Assembly: GCF_900016645.1 (NCBI RefSeq)
Contig: NZ_CDGJ01000081.1
DNA length: 64,000 bases
Origin: Acididesulfobacillus acetoxydans
Lineage (GTDB): Bacteria; Bacillota; Desulfitobacteriia; Desulfitobacteriales; Desulfitobacteriaceae
Direction: 5' to 3' (one strand)
The notes under the pieces were generated by a model. The model saw only the letters and a program-made list of their open reading frames with translations, had not been told where the DNA came from and ran no database searches. A program made the position numbers and the translations under genes. Within the stretch, counting starts at the first letter, position 1. Every line of letters begins with the position of its first letter. Positions 48,817 through 58,769 of the stretch are shown in pieces.

Positions 48817-50440
48817 ATCAAATGCGTATATGCTAGAACTTAATTGCAATTGAAAAGTCAGTGTCTGACCATCTTTTGGGTATTCTAAAATACTTTTCTC
48901 AGGGATTACTTTCAGCTCCTTTGTGTCAACCGGCTCTTTTTGACCGTTGTCAAGATTAAACATATTTACCTGCTTGAGATAGGTCACACCAGGGCCTGGA
49001 GACTTTTGTGAGAATAAAATCAAGTTATTGTCCGAACCTACAGCGAAGAAATTTCCACCTGCATCGTGAAAGTCTGTGATCAACACATCCCTTTTGTTAT
49101 CTAAATTTACTGCACGCAATTGGCTGATATAGGGCTGAGCCATCCTCGGCTTCATGAGATATATGGAATAAACGATCCAATTGTCACTGTAAAAGTAATT
49201 ACTGAGGTAAACGCAGAATTGACCTACCGGAGTATTTTCTGTCAACGGTAGAGTGAGAATCTTCTCAGCAGACGATGTCTGTAATTGTCTGGTGTTTTTC
49301 GGGCTTAGATACAAAGAAAACGGAGTAAGAAGCGAAGGTACAGGCGAGCCGTTGCTATTCATTGATGGACTGGGGTTCCATACCACCCCGTGTGGGGTTT
49401 CAATACTCCTTTGTGGATTCGGAGTTCCGGCCTGAGAATTAGGAGTCGCGGAATTTGATACAGATGCGGTTATGTATGGTGATTTTGTGTGGTTACTGGT
49501 TGCAGGGTTTGCTGTTGGCGGGGTTAGGCCCGGTGACTGTGTGTGATTGGCGCTTGTAGTCTTGGTCAGATGAGTCGCGGCATTAGCGGTTTGGCCTGGG
49601 GCGCTGACCGTTGAGGCAATAGGATTGTTCAGGCTCGAACACCCCACGACCAAGGTCAAAGCCAGGGCTGCGACCGTCCACTTCACGGTTGCTTTTTTGA
49701 AAGTCAAAATCATGATAATTATCCTCTTGTTAAATTTATTGGCGAAACCAATCGTTCCCAGAGCCCAATGAGGTTCAGATAGGAGTTGCAAAAGACGGAT
49801 AACCGTCTGCCCATATTGCTTATGTTCTTCCGGCCTGACGGAAGCCAGGGCCGTGGCGTCACAGGCCATTTCACAATCCTGCTTCATGTGCCGGAGCGTG
49901 TACCCGATGAGCGGATTAAACCAATAGATGACTTGTACCAACGTAACCCCGGCATTGACCCAGTGGTCTCGTCTTTTTAGATGGCTCAGTTCGTGTAAGA
50001 AAATGTAGCGCAACCCAAAACTCCAGCCAACCAGACAAGAGCGGCTGTGCCGAAGTTTTGCCCGAATGTTTGACCGGTCGGGGCTGGGCTGGGGAGGTTC
50101 CCGGCGGAGTGGGCTGAGCGAGGACTACTTCCCGGCAGAGGTTGGGTCGTGTGGGGGGGCGGTAGTGTGGGTGCGAGATTTGTGTGGGGTGAGGATGAGG
50201 AGGGTAGGGTCGAAAATGTAGGGTTTGCTGCAGGGGCAACCAGGGATTAAATGCACTGAATGAACTGGGCGGTGTCCAGGGGATGAGTAACCGCAAAATC
50301 AGCACAAACCAAAGGGCGTAATGCCAATGGGTACTGAGCTTCTGCCGGAACAGCCGCTGGATGAACAAGATCCCCAGGGCTAAAAGGCTGCCCATGAGCG
50401 ATAAAGAAACAACGCCACGAAAGAGACCTGCTAAACCCAT
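48801..50440 (-). pseudogene. BlaR1-like M56 sensor, broken (fourth copy of the module)
   Basis: The start at ATG 50440 gives the first helices (GLAGLFRGVVSLSLMGSLLALGILF, THWHYALWFVLILRLLIPW) and a Pro/His-rich loop, ending in the wrong frame near 50010. A second frame resumes at RYIFLHELSHLKRRDHWVN with the zinc site HELSH and MKQDCEMACDATAL. Part of the protease core between them is missing. The C-terminal part (after a helix ending VVGCSS and a Thr/Ser/Asn linker) is not NAGPA but a beta-strand-rich domain (LRAVNLDNKRDVLITDFHDAGGNFFAVGSDN). The outer domain thus differs from copy 1. Confidence 0.78.
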
Positions 50441-50460
50441 CTGCTGTCACATCCCTTCCC

Positions 50461-50569
50461 CTACGCCAGCCTTGCATCCAGCAGGTTTCTCAGATCTTCG
50501 ATTTCTTGGGGAGACAAGTATTCATCCTTGACAAAGTTCGTCAGCAAGAGATGAAAGGACCGCGCTCAT
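50461..50569 (-). pseudogene. blaI reduced to its two ends
   Basis: ATG 50569 follows AAGGAGG, but within a few codons the sequence becomes the C-terminal end of BlaI in another frame (LLLTNFVKDEYLSPQEIEDLRNLLDARLA, stop at 50461). About 90 central residues, including the winged helix, are missing. The gene is followed 21 bases later by the broken blaR1. Confidence 0.75.
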
Positions 50570-50607
50570 CTAAAAGTGCCTCCTTCTTACAAATGTCGTC
50601 TAAGCCA

Positions 50608-50636
50608 AGATTACACCAGTGAAGTCTCGCTGTCAA
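50608..50636 (-). promoter_or_regulatory. Promoter of the decayed blaI-blaR1 pair
   Basis: On the minus strand TTGACA (50636-50631), a 17-base spacer, TAATCT (50613-50608). GGTGTAATC here resembles GGTGTAGAAT at the copy-1 operator. It looks usable although the genes behind it are broken. Confidence 0.6.
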
Positions 50637-50807
50637 GTGGTATAAATTATCATTTCTAGCGGTTTCGATGCAGCAAGGTATTGCTTAGCCCCCAGGGATG
50701 GATGATTTTGATATAACAGATAGGAAAAGAAAGTTGCTTGCCGTTCCCACTCCATTTCTTTGCCACACCTCAGCCGTTAAAGTAACACGCAAGACAGGAG
50801 GGATGCT

Positions 50808-51008
50808 ATGAACACGGACGAGGACGAGGAACACCAAACCCTGCGACAACTGCTTGACATCAACCGAGAACTCCTGCGGGTCCACCAGAAGAGACTAATG
50901 TGCCTGAGATTAACCAAAGCACAAGCCCAGGAGAGAATGGACCCGCTGGTGGCCCGGTATGAGAGGCTGCAAACCATGCTGGAAGAGTATGATAAGATAA
51001 GCCAGTGA
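50808..51008 (+). CDS. Small coiled-coil protein
   Basis: A 66-residue hydrophilic protein (MNTDEDEEHQTLRQLLDINRELLRVHQKRL...MLEEYDKISQ) predicted to be almost entirely helical with heptad-like leucines. CAGGAGGGATGCT precedes the ATG, a strong start. Family unknown. Confidence 0.65.
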   Translation: MNTDEDEEHQTLRQLLDINRELLRVHQKRLMCLRLTKAQAQERMDPLVARYERLQTMLEEYDKISQ

Positions 51009-51336
51009 ATGGTTCCCCTGCAAGTGAGTGCGTCAAAATGAACGCTCGTTTATTTTTGTTGGCCCTGGCTAGATTGCAGGATTTCCAACCAAATTGTAGA
51101 ATTGGTCAACAGCAAAACTTTTGTCGTTACGAAACACCTACAGTTATCCTCGACATAAAATGGGAATACCTTTGAATGTCAGGGGGTGAGTCAGGATGGC
51201 AAAAGTCTATTTGAGCTTTCTTTTTGGCCCGTCGGAAACTTTGTTCGATACCACTGGCGGCCATGGGTTTCCCTGGAATCAGCCCAGGCATTCCTGGATA
51301 ATTGAGCGGTGTTCATTCTTCTTAGGTTGAACTGAG

Positions 51337-51546
51337 GTGTTATTCTTGATTATGTGGTGGACTTTGGGATTATGGCCTATCGGAGGAGGCTTATTACTTT
51401 TGTACTTATCTTACCAAAAGTGGTATATAAAGTGGGTTAAAGAAAGGATGCCGATCAGTGAAGAAAAAATAGTAAGAATGGAACGCCAGATGGCGATATA
51501 TTTAATCATTTTCGGAAGCCTTTTCACACTAAAGGACCTAATCTAA
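51337..51546 (+). CDS. Small membrane protein
   Basis: Up to 69 residues with two membrane helices (MWWTLGLWPIGGGLLLLYLSY and MAIYLIIFGSLFTLKDLI) joined by a basic loop. Start could be GTG 51337, TTG 51346 or ATG 51352; GAGGTG lies at 51335-51339. Family unknown. Upstream, 51010-51336 holds only a doubtful 44-residue frame at 51196. Confidence 0.5.
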   Translation: MLFLIMWWTLGLWPIGGGLLLLYLSYQKWYIKWVKERMPISEEKIVRMERQMAIYLIIFGSLFTLKDLI

Positions 51547-52107
51547 ATGAGGGCTTTATGTATGATGGTCTTTGCCGCGGCATCGGACAATTTGTAGAGA
51601 TTTATGATGTTCCTAGATACAGAAAAAGCCAGTGATTAAAAATCAGTGGCTTTAAAGAGGGCAATCACGCCGAGAAGTATACTGAACGTCATGAATCTGT
51701 TGTTGTACTATTGGGCTTATCGTTTTTTCAAGCCGTTGGAACTTACTTCCACTCGTTTTTATATTGCCCGGTATTAGAGCTTGTTCTTGGCTGGTTTTTG
51801 AGCGACACTTAAAATAGATTTCGAGTAAGAATTTCTGTAATATCGCCCAACCACTTTTGATTGGGTATGGAAGCGGTAAAATCCTGTTGAATCAGGTTGA
51901 GACTGGCTTGGGCTGCGGGGTCTAACGGTAGTTATCTTGATGCCCAGAACGGAATGACGTATACAGAAATCATTAACAAGTGGTATAAGGATTTAGGTAT
52001 AGCCGTATGTCCGGAAGTTGTCTACGTTCCAAATTCGTAATTACATTAGGACCGGCGGGGAAGGGCGTATCTCGTTCTTCCTCACCTTAATAGAGAAGGG
52101 GGACAGC
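51547..52107. other. Intergenic stretch with gene debris
   Basis: No full gene. AAAGCCAGTGATT-AAAA-ATCAGTGGCTTT (about 51624-51653) is a hairpin with one mismatch, a possible terminator for the small membrane gene. A frame ending at 52041 (GSYLDAQNGMTYTEIINKWYKDLGI) looks like the C-terminus of a lost protein. Confidence 0.4.
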
Positions 52108-52539
52108 ATGAGAAGAATATTCCTTATTATATTTGTTATGAGCGGAATGCTGATTTTAACGGCTTGTAACTTTGCTCCAGTGATTTCCGGAGAAAGTAGC
52201 AAAGTACCAGGTAACCAGGGGTCGGGCATGGCGGATGTAAAAAATCCGAAGGCTCAGGTCATGGATACGGAAGGGCCTGCTCAAACCAATCCAGCACCAG
52301 AACACAAGCCATCGGATCCCAAAGGAATGTTCAGTAATGACTCTGGAAAGACCTACTATCTGAGCCTTATGGGGTTGAAGGTCCATACCGCTGCTCCAAC
52401 GACGGGGCCGGCGAAAGTCGCTTGGGACTTTTCCGATTATCAGGGAAAGCAACAGTACGACAAAGCCTTGCTTTGTTTGAGTGGGCATGAACATCACGAT
52501 ACGATGGTATATGACGGATTAACTGGAAAACTGGCTTGA
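52108..52539 (+). CDS. Putative lipoprotein
   Basis: A 143-residue protein with a lipoprotein signal (MRRIFLIIFVMSGMLILTAC, lipobox LTAC), then a Pro/Lys-rich linker and a short C-terminal region (TYYLSLMGLKVHTA). AGAAGGGGGACAGC precedes the ATG. It overlaps the VanZ fragment start by a few bases. Role unknown; the end may be truncated, because VanZ remnant codons begin directly behind it. Confidence 0.6.
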   Translation: MRRIFLIIFVMSGMLILTACNFAPVISGESSKVPGNQGSGMADVKNPKAQVMDTEGPAQTNPAPEHKPSDPKGMFSNDSGKTYYLSLMGLKVHTAAPTTGPAKVAWDFSDYQGKQQYDKALLCLSGHEHHDTMVYDGLTGKLA

Positions 52540-52730
52540 ACTATATACCCTTTCGTGAACTAACACTTGGTTATTTGAGTTCAGTTCAGGGAACGGGAAA
52601 TGTTTTACTGTTGCTACCATTTGGGTTCGGTCTTCCGTTTATAACTCGCGTTAATTTTAAAACCGTTATCTGGAAGGGAGCCCTATTTTCTGTTTCCATT
52701 GAACTTTTGCAGTTTGTCGAGAACATATGA
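52540..52730 (+). pseudogene. VanZ-like protein fragment
   Basis: About 60 residues, NYIPFRELTLGYLSS...GNVLLLLPFGFGLPFITRV...KGALFSVSIELLQF, match the middle of VanZ-family membrane proteins. The start is missing and the frame stops right after IELLQFVENI, where the family continues with a further helix. Its end overlaps the next gene start (52727). Confidence 0.7.
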
Positions 52731-54317
52731 ATTCCTATGTGCTTGGTTTTCAGGATATTGATAAAACAAAATCCATGATTGTTGGGGGTAAAGGTGCCAA
52801 CCTGGGGGAACTTGCCGGGATTGAAGGCATACGCGTACCGGATGGCTTTTGTATTACTACTGGGGCTTTTAAAAGAATCCTGGGGGAAACGTCAGCGATT
52901 GACGGATTGCTTGATCAGTTATCGTTTCTCAGGGTGGAAGACCGGGATAAAATCGGTGAACTTAGCGGAGAGATTCGCAGGGTCATTGAAGGGCTGGAAA
53001 TCCCCCAAGACATAAATGAAGAGATAACCCGCTTCCTCTCCAGGCTTGGAGAAGAAAATGCCTATGCTGTACGATCCAGTGCAACGGCAGAGGATCTGCC
53101 GACGGCCTCCTTCGCAGGCCAGCAAGATACGTATTTGAACATTATCGGAAAAGAGGCGATCCTAAAGCATATCAGCAAGTGCTGGGCGTCTCTGTTTGCC
53201 GAGAGGGCAGTAACTTACCGCCTTCAAAACGCCTTCGACCACCGTAAAGTCCACCTGTCTGTGGTTGTTCAGAAGATGGTCTTCCCGCAGACGGCAGGAA
53301 TTGTGTTTACTGCCGATCCCGTCACTTCTAATAGGAAGGTGTTATCCATTGATGCCAGCTTCGGACTGGGTGAGGCCTTGGTCTCCGGCCGGGTGAATGC
53401 TGACATCTATAAAGTGCGTAACGGCAAGATAATCGATAAGAGGATATCCACCAAGAAGTGGGCTTCATATGCATTAAAAGACGGTGGTACGAAAGAACAA
53501 GAGATCCCGCCTGAGCGGCAGGATAGGCAAGTGTTGACGGATGAGCAGATTTTGCGGCTTGAGCACATGGGCAGGAAGATTGAAGAACGTTTCGGCTGCC
53601 CCCAGGACATCGAATGGTGTTTGGCTGATGATACATTTTATATTGTCCAGAGCCGGCCAATCACTACTTTATACCCCATCCCTGAGGCAGATGACCAAGA
53701 AAATCACGTTTGTGTATCTGGTTTTGGATTTAATCAAGCAGGCCATACTGCAAGAGGCAGACCGTCTGGTGGAGGCCGGAGCTCTCAGACTGCCGGAGGA
53801 TATCTATTGGCTGTCCCTGGAGGAAATTAAGCAGTTGCTTCAGAGATCACAACCGGACCATGACCTCATCAGCCGGCGGCAGGAAAAATTCCGACACGAC
53901 GGCAGGCTTACCCCACCCAGGGCCATGACCAGTGAAGGGGAAATCATTACGGCTAAACAAGGAAGGAGAGTTCCTGCCGGTGCCCTGGCCGGAAGTCCTG
54001 TTTCCATCGGTATAGTAGAAGGCCGGGCCCGGGTCGTGCTTAGGCTGGATAATGCCAATCTGGAGAAAGGGGACATCTTGGTGGCGCCTTACACCGACCC
54101 GGCCTGGACGTCTTTATTTCCCCTGCTTGCGGGGCTGGTGACCGAAGTGGGCGGGCTCATGACCCACGGGGCGGTAGTAGCCCGGGAATACGGCATTCCG
54201 GCTGTGGTGGGGGTTGACGATGCAACCCGCAAAATCAAGGATGGGCAAACCATCCGGGTAGACGGCACCCACGGCATCATCACCATAATATCAACGGCAG
54301 GAGCCGGAACAACTTGA
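52727..54317 (+). pseudogene. Rifampin phosphotransferase/PEP-synthase-like gene with central deletion
   Basis: The first frame (52727 to about 53715) is a full ATP-binding domain: LGFQDIDKTKSMIVGGKGANLGEL, YAVRSSATAEDLPTASFAGQQDTYLN, VFTADPVTSNRKVLSIDASFGLGEALV, QDIEWCLADDTFYIVQSRPITTLYPIPEADDQENHV. This is close to Rph proteins that inactivate rifampin by phosphorylation. It then leaves frame and continues as the C-terminal part: ILQEADRLVEAGALRLPEDIYWL and the catalytic-His domain GGLMTHGAVVAREYGIPAVVGV. Rph proteins have about 860 residues; roughly 300 in the middle (the antibiotic-binding part) are gone. Confidence 0.82.
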
Positions 54318-54501
54318 AGAACGGTAAGAGCGGACTGTTCAACGCTTTCTCCAGTTCGGTGCCTATATTGCGGGGCTGCTTCTTTTAGAAAAACAACTGT
54401 GGGTCTTGAAGGAAATCAGAAGGGTATGTCAAATACCTTCAAAGGCCACTAAGGAAAGGGCGGGGCAAAAGGAGAGGGCGGGATGAAAACCATCGAAGGG
54501 A

Positions 54502-55416
54502 ATGATTGCAACGGTGACAAAGGACGATGTTGGTATTAGTGATCCGGCCGGGGAAGGGCCTAATATTAAAAATGTTTCTGAGACAGCCCTCTGGGTGGCA
54601 TATTACCGAGCCGTGGAGACCAGGCGGCGTGATGCCCTTTTCCATGACCCATATGCAGGAGTCTTGGCGGGCGAACGAGGGGAGGAGATCGCCCGTACCA
54701 TTCCCTATGGTAAAAATAGTGCTTGGTCAATGACTGTGCGCACTTGTCTTCTGGACGAAATGATCCTTCAACTGATTGGAGAAGAAAAGGTGGATGCCGT
54801 TCTTAATTTGGGCGCTGGATTAGACACCCGGCCCTACCGTTTGCCTCTTCCCGCATCGTTTAACTGGATAGAGGTTGATCTGCCGGGTATTCTTGCCTAC
54901 AAAGAAGAGAAGCTGGCGGGTGTGAAACCGGTTTGTAAACTTCAGTCGGTTAGTCTGAATCTAGCGGATGCCGTGGGGGCACAGACACTATTCGCGGAAG
55001 TCAATGCCAGGAACGCGGGAGTGCTGGTTTTGAGTGAAGGACTCCTGGCCTGGCTGTCCAGGGAGGATGTGGAGGCTTTGGCCAAGAGTCTTCACGAGCA
55101 AGCCAACTTTACCTGGTGGCTCATGGACCTAATGACTGCGGCCCTTTCGCGATGGCTTGCTCAAGCGGGGTGGAGCAAGGCTACGGAAGCCGGAGACGCT
55201 AAGATGCAGTTTGCCCCTGAAGAAGGGCCGGATTTCTTTGCCCCGTACGGATGGAAGGTAGCCGAAACACGTTCAATGGGCCTGGAAGCCAGACGTCTGC
55301 ACCGCGAGATGCCCTTAGCTTGGTTATGGCGACTGCTTATGCCGTTGGCCTCGAGAGAGAAAAGAGAGATGTATCGGCAATTGGACAGCGATGTAGTTTT
55401 ACTAACCCACTCCTAG
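54502..55416 (+). CDS. Leucine-carboxyl-methyltransferase-like SAM methyltransferase
   Basis: A 304-residue protein of the PPM1/LCMT group: NVSETALWVAYYRAVETRRRDALFHDPYAGVLAG, the SAM site AVLNLGAGLDTRPYRL, NWIEVDLPGIL, and VLVLSEGLLAWLSREDV. In bacteria such proteins usually act on small molecules or polyketides, not protein phosphatase. Start ATG 54502; AAGGAGAGGGCGGG lies somewhat upstream. Apparently complete. Confidence 0.85.
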   Translation: MIATVTKDDVGISDPAGEGPNIKNVSETALWVAYYRAVETRRRDALFHDPYAGVLAGERGEEIARTIPYGKNSAWSMTVRTCLLDEMILQLIGEEKVDAVLNLGAGLDTRPYRLPLPASFNWIEVDLPGILAYKEEKLAGVKPVCKLQSVSLNLADAVGAQTLFAEVNARNAGVLVLSEGLLAWLSREDVEALAKSLHEQANFTWWLMDLMTAALSRWLAQAGWSKATEAGDAKMQFAPEEGPDFFAPYGWKVAETRSMGLEARRLHREMPLAWLWRLLMPLASREKREMYRQLDSDVVLLTHS

Positions 55417-55758
55417 GGGCATACCTTGTCGGAGGTCAAATGAATGACTGTAGTTCAGACCGGACCTGATGCGGACATGGAGGTACTTGAGTTCATCCGG
55501 CGAGACCTGGGGTGCCGACTTGTTGAAATGCTTTTCCAGTATCCTTAAAGGGAGGAGCCGGAGCCCAAGCCGGTTTACATACGGACCGATTTTCGGGTCA
55601 ACCACCCCATGCCTAAAGGCGGTCTGAAGCCAGGGGCTTCCGCGCGAAGCATTCGGTGAAAACGAGCGTGCCTGCAGAGCTGCTGGCTGTCTCTAGGATG
55701 CCGGCGCTTTATGGGAGTTTTCGGGGTAAGAAGAGAGGAGAGGTGGGAAGTTCAGGCC
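55417..55758. other. Intergenic stretch without a recognised gene
   Basis: A minus-strand frame at 55402-55605 (SPDELKYLHVRIRSGLNYSHSFDLRQG) looks protein-like but has no start site or known family. Nothing else seen. Confidence 0.35.
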
Positions 55759-56226
55759 ATGGCGTCTCAACTAGGGGTGGAGGGGTTAGGCATTAGACAG
55801 GCCTTGCGGGCGGATCTTGGAGATGTCCTCGGCTTATACCGTCAGTTGGATTTAAACAGGAATGAGGTTTTGCCACTGGAGCAGGCCGAGAGGATCTTAG
55901 CGAAGATGGAGCTGTACCCAGACTACAAGGTTTATGTGGCGGAGATCAACAGTGACATTGTCGGTACGTTTGCCTTGGCGGTTATGGACAACCTCGCTCA
56001 TGCCGGAAAACCGTCAGGGCTCTTGGAAGATGTGGTCGTCGGTACGGGATACCGGGGCAAGGGGATAGGCCGCTTGATGATGGAGTATGCGCTCAGTTAT
56101 TGCCGAAAGCAAGGCTGTTATAAGGTTGCCTTGTCAAGCAATCTTGCCCGGGAGGGAGCCCATGCTTTTTACGAACGGTTAGGTTTCAGGAAGCATGGAT
56201 ATAGTTTTTTGGTTGAACTTGGGTAA
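55759..56226 (+). CDS. GNAT family N-acetyltransferase
   Basis: About 155 residues: LGIRQALRADLGDVLGLYRQL, VYVAEINSDIVGTFALAVM, the acetyl-CoA motif LLEDVVVGTGYRGKGIGRLMMEYAL and AFYERLGFRKHGYSF. The fold and motif A are complete. It transfers acetyl from acetyl-CoA to an unknown amine. Start 55759 or the ATG at 55711. Confidence 0.88.
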   Translation: MASQLGVEGLGIRQALRADLGDVLGLYRQLDLNRNEVLPLEQAERILAKMELYPDYKVYVAEINSDIVGTFALAVMDNLAHAGKPSGLLEDVVVGTGYRGKGIGRLMMEYALSYCRKQGCYKVALSSNLAREGAHAFYERLGFRKHGYSFLVELG

Positions 56227-56650
56227 GGGCCAAGGCACGTGTGGTTGGTTTTCCTTGCCAGCGGTGGTCTGTGCCGATTTGTGGCGATGACTTAATTACC
56301 ACTGCCTGCCGGGACTGCTGGCCATTGGATTGAACCGAAATTTGCAGTTCATTTCCTTGGATCATTTTTTTGTAGCGGACTATATTGGCTTGGCTATGAG
56401 AAAAACCACGCCCTTTGCCCCGTTTAAGGCAAACTTTATAAATGTTCTTTTTGATAGAGCAGAGAAGCCCTTGTGATGACCGCTTGAATACTCCCTGCGC
56501 CTTTAGCGCTCTATTGGGGCAGGCAGCGGTGTTGGGAAAGTTTCCGCGAGCCGGTGGGTTGCAAGAAGGATTATTTAGATCGGCGTAGAATATCCGTGAT
56601 AGGATGAATACCCGTGAGAGGATAAGATAACGTAAAGGAAGGATCGCAAG
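56227..56650. other. Intergenic stretch with a possible gene tail
   Basis: A plus frame at about 56336-56479 reads LQFISLDHFFVADYIGLAMRKTTPFAPFKANFINVLF then TGA; it looks like the end of a lost protein that I cannot name with confidence. The last 60 bases hold the GrpB leader with AAAGGAAGGA. Confidence 0.35.
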
Positions 56651-57163
56651 TTGAAGGTAGTGGTCGTAGAGTATGACCCCCGCTGGCCGAGGATGTTTGA
56701 GGCAGAAGCGAATCTAATCCGAGGAGTGCTGGGTGAAGAGCTCATAGCCCTGTACCACATCGGAAGCACCTCCGTGCCGGGGATTATGGCCAAGCCAATT
56801 ATTGACATGATGCCGGTGGTCCGCGATATTGAAGCTGTTGACCGGTTCAACGACAAAATGATCGAATTGGGATACGAACCCATGGGGGAGTTTGGGATTT
56901 CGCGGCGCCGGTTTTTTCGGAAAGGCGGCGATGCCCGGACACATCATGTCCATATTTTTCAAGAGGGAAGCGAGGACATCGTGAGACATCTTGCCTTTCG
57001 GGATTTTCTGCGTGCGCATGAGGATGCCGCCAGGGAGTACGGGGCCTTGAAAAGATTGCTGGCGGAACGTTTTCCGGATGACATCGAGTCCTATATGGAC
57101 GGTAAAGACAGCTTCATCAAAGAGTTGGAAGCAAGGGCCTTGGCGCTTTATAAAACAATGTAA
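56651..57163 (+). CDS. GrpB/UPF0157 family protein
   Basis: A 170-residue nucleotidyltransferase-fold protein: VEYDPRWPRMFEAEANLI, YHIGSTSVPGIMAKPIIDMMPVV, GYEPMGEFGISRRRFFRKGG, THHVHIF, HLAFRDFLRAHEDAAREYGALK. TTG 56651 follows AAGGAAGG. Some relatives are fused to dephospho-CoA kinase; the activity is not settled. A fragment of a second copy lies at 29488. Confidence 0.88.
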   Translation: MKVVVVEYDPRWPRMFEAEANLIRGVLGEELIALYHIGSTSVPGIMAKPIIDMMPVVRDIEAVDRFNDKMIELGYEPMGEFGISRRRFFRKGGDARTHHVHIFQEGSEDIVRHLAFRDFLRAHEDAAREYGALKRLLAERFPDDIESYMDGKDSFIKELEARALALYKTM

Positions 57164-57233
57164 CTACCTTGATTACTGTTTTGACAAGAGAAACTCACGG
57201 CGGATCCTTCAACGGGAGTCTCAGGGTCCGGTT

Positions 57234-57575
57234 ATGCGTACAAAAGCGACGAAGGATGGGGTGCCGATGATGCCAAAGAGGAAGGAGTTCCCGTTGTCGG
57301 CCGCCATTATTGTATTGGCTACGGCGGTCCTGCTTCTGTCGGGATGTTCAAGTAACGGGGTTCCAGCCGCCAGTGCAGATGGGAGAATTATCCCAATAAG
57401 ACTTTCAGAAGAGGAACAACAAGTGCTGGCCACGGTTGGGGTAGATGGGATGGATTACTTCGGTTTTCATATGAGTCTACCAAAGGCGAGCCTGCCCAGG
57501 AAGGAAAGCCGTGATGCCCATTACTGGGTAGATTATTACCATAATGGCACGGACAAAAAGTACCGCTGCAGTTCA
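57234..57575 (+). pseudogene. Lipoprotein, probably 3'-truncated
   Basis: From ATG 57234 (or 57267/57270) the frame has a lipoprotein signal (AAIIVLATAVLLLSGCSS) and about 95 further residues (SEEEQQVLATVGVDGMDYFGFHMSLPKAS, HYWVDYYHNGTDKKYRCSS). Past about 57575 the open frame (to 57740) is antisense to the alcohol dehydrogenase gene and loses protein character. A junction there probably cut the gene. Role unknown. Confidence 0.55.
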
Positions 57576-58646
57576 AGTACCGCTGTTAGTTTGATAGGGG
57601 GTTATCACCCATTTGACACAGCCATCCTTCTGGTGTCCGAAAATATCATAGCCTTCCAATACATCATTAAGTGGCTTCTTGTGAGTGAGCATAAAACGCG
57701 CGTCGAGTTGACCCTCCTGAATCTTCCCGATCATGTCTGAGATGCCTTCGCCCCTGTGAACGCCCATTTTAACGGTAAGGTTCTTTGCGAACATTTTTTC
57801 CATGGGAATCATTAGGGGTTTGGAGAATACCGCGACGGTGGAGACAATGCCACCCATTTTGGTTATTTCGGCTGCCAGTTCAAAAGTCGATTCAATCCCG
57901 CCTGATTCTATTGCAGCATCCACCCCCACTCCATTGGTGATGTCCTGAATGATCCGGCTAACGTTTTGGCTGCCCGAATTAATGACAATATCAACAACGT
58001 GATTTTTAAGCAGAATATCCAATCTCTCTGACAGCACATCAATAGCGATGACTTTTTTAGCGCCAAAAATTGTTTTGGCGATCAGGCAAGCCGACATCCC
58101 GACGGGTCCGACGCCAACGACCGCTATCGTTTTTTCACTGTTTACTTCGGCATTTTTGACTCCGAACCAGCCTGTTGCCAGCATATCTGGGACCAGAATA
58201 ACATCCTCTTCTTTGAGACCCGGAGGGATGGGATCACAGACCCTGTCTGCTTGGGGAATAAGAACATATTCCGCCTGAGCACCTTCGAGTTGGCCAAGGC
58301 CGAAGATCCCATACTTTTCACATAGGGCCGGCATACCGCTTTGGCACATTTTGCATGTCCCACAAGAGGCCGCCGGGCGAACAACGCAGCGTGTACCTGG
58401 CTTAAGGCGTTTTACAGACGAGCCTATTTCAACGATCTCCGCACAAAACTCGTGACCCACGGTTTTCGGAACTGAAACATTTGGTATATGGCCTCTTACC
58501 AGGTGAATGTCACTGGTGCAAATGGCTGCCAGCGTCACCCTGCCTATGGCATCGTTTTGATCCGTGATTTGAGGTGTCGGTACGTCCTCAAGGCCGTAGC
58601 GGTTTGGTCCGCGATAAACAAGGGCTTTCATGGTCTTTTTCAGCAT
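57573..58646 (-). CDS. Zinc-dependent alcohol dehydrogenase
   Basis: A 357-residue medium-chain dehydrogenase: catalytic Zn ligands in AICTSDIHLVRG and GHEFCAEIVEIG, structural Zn loop CGTCKMCQSGMPALC, and the dinucleotide site VVGVGPVGMSACLIAK. The pattern fits secondary alcohol or threonine/butanediol-type dehydrogenases of Clostridia. Start ATG 58646 with GAGGCTG upstream. Apparently complete and on its own. Confidence 0.88.
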   Translation of the reverse strand: MLKKTMKALVYRGPNRYGLEDVPTPQITDQNDAIGRVTLAAICTSDIHLVRGHIPNVSVPKTVGHEFCAEIVEIGSSVKRLKPGTRCVVRPAASCGTCKMCQSGMPALCEKYGIFGLGQLEGAQAEYVLIPQADRVCDPIPPGLKEEDVILVPDMLATGWFGVKNAEVNSEKTIAVVGVGPVGMSACLIAKTIFGAKKVIAIDVLSERLDILLKNHVVDIVINSGSQNVSRIIQDITNGVGVDAAIESGGIESTFELAAEITKMGGIVSTVAVFSKPLMIPMEKMFAKNLTVKMGVHRGEGISDMIGKIQEGQLDARFMLTHKKPLNDVLEGYDIFGHQKDGCVKWVITPYQTNSGT

Positions 58647-58769
58647 TTTTTCAGCCTCAATTCCTTAACTATTTTGTAAGAATATCTTTGATTTTTTGTA
58701 AGCCTGCGTTGGGCTACAACATATATAATAAAAGTAAGTGTCGGCAGCCTGAAGGAGTATTTAAAGCAG

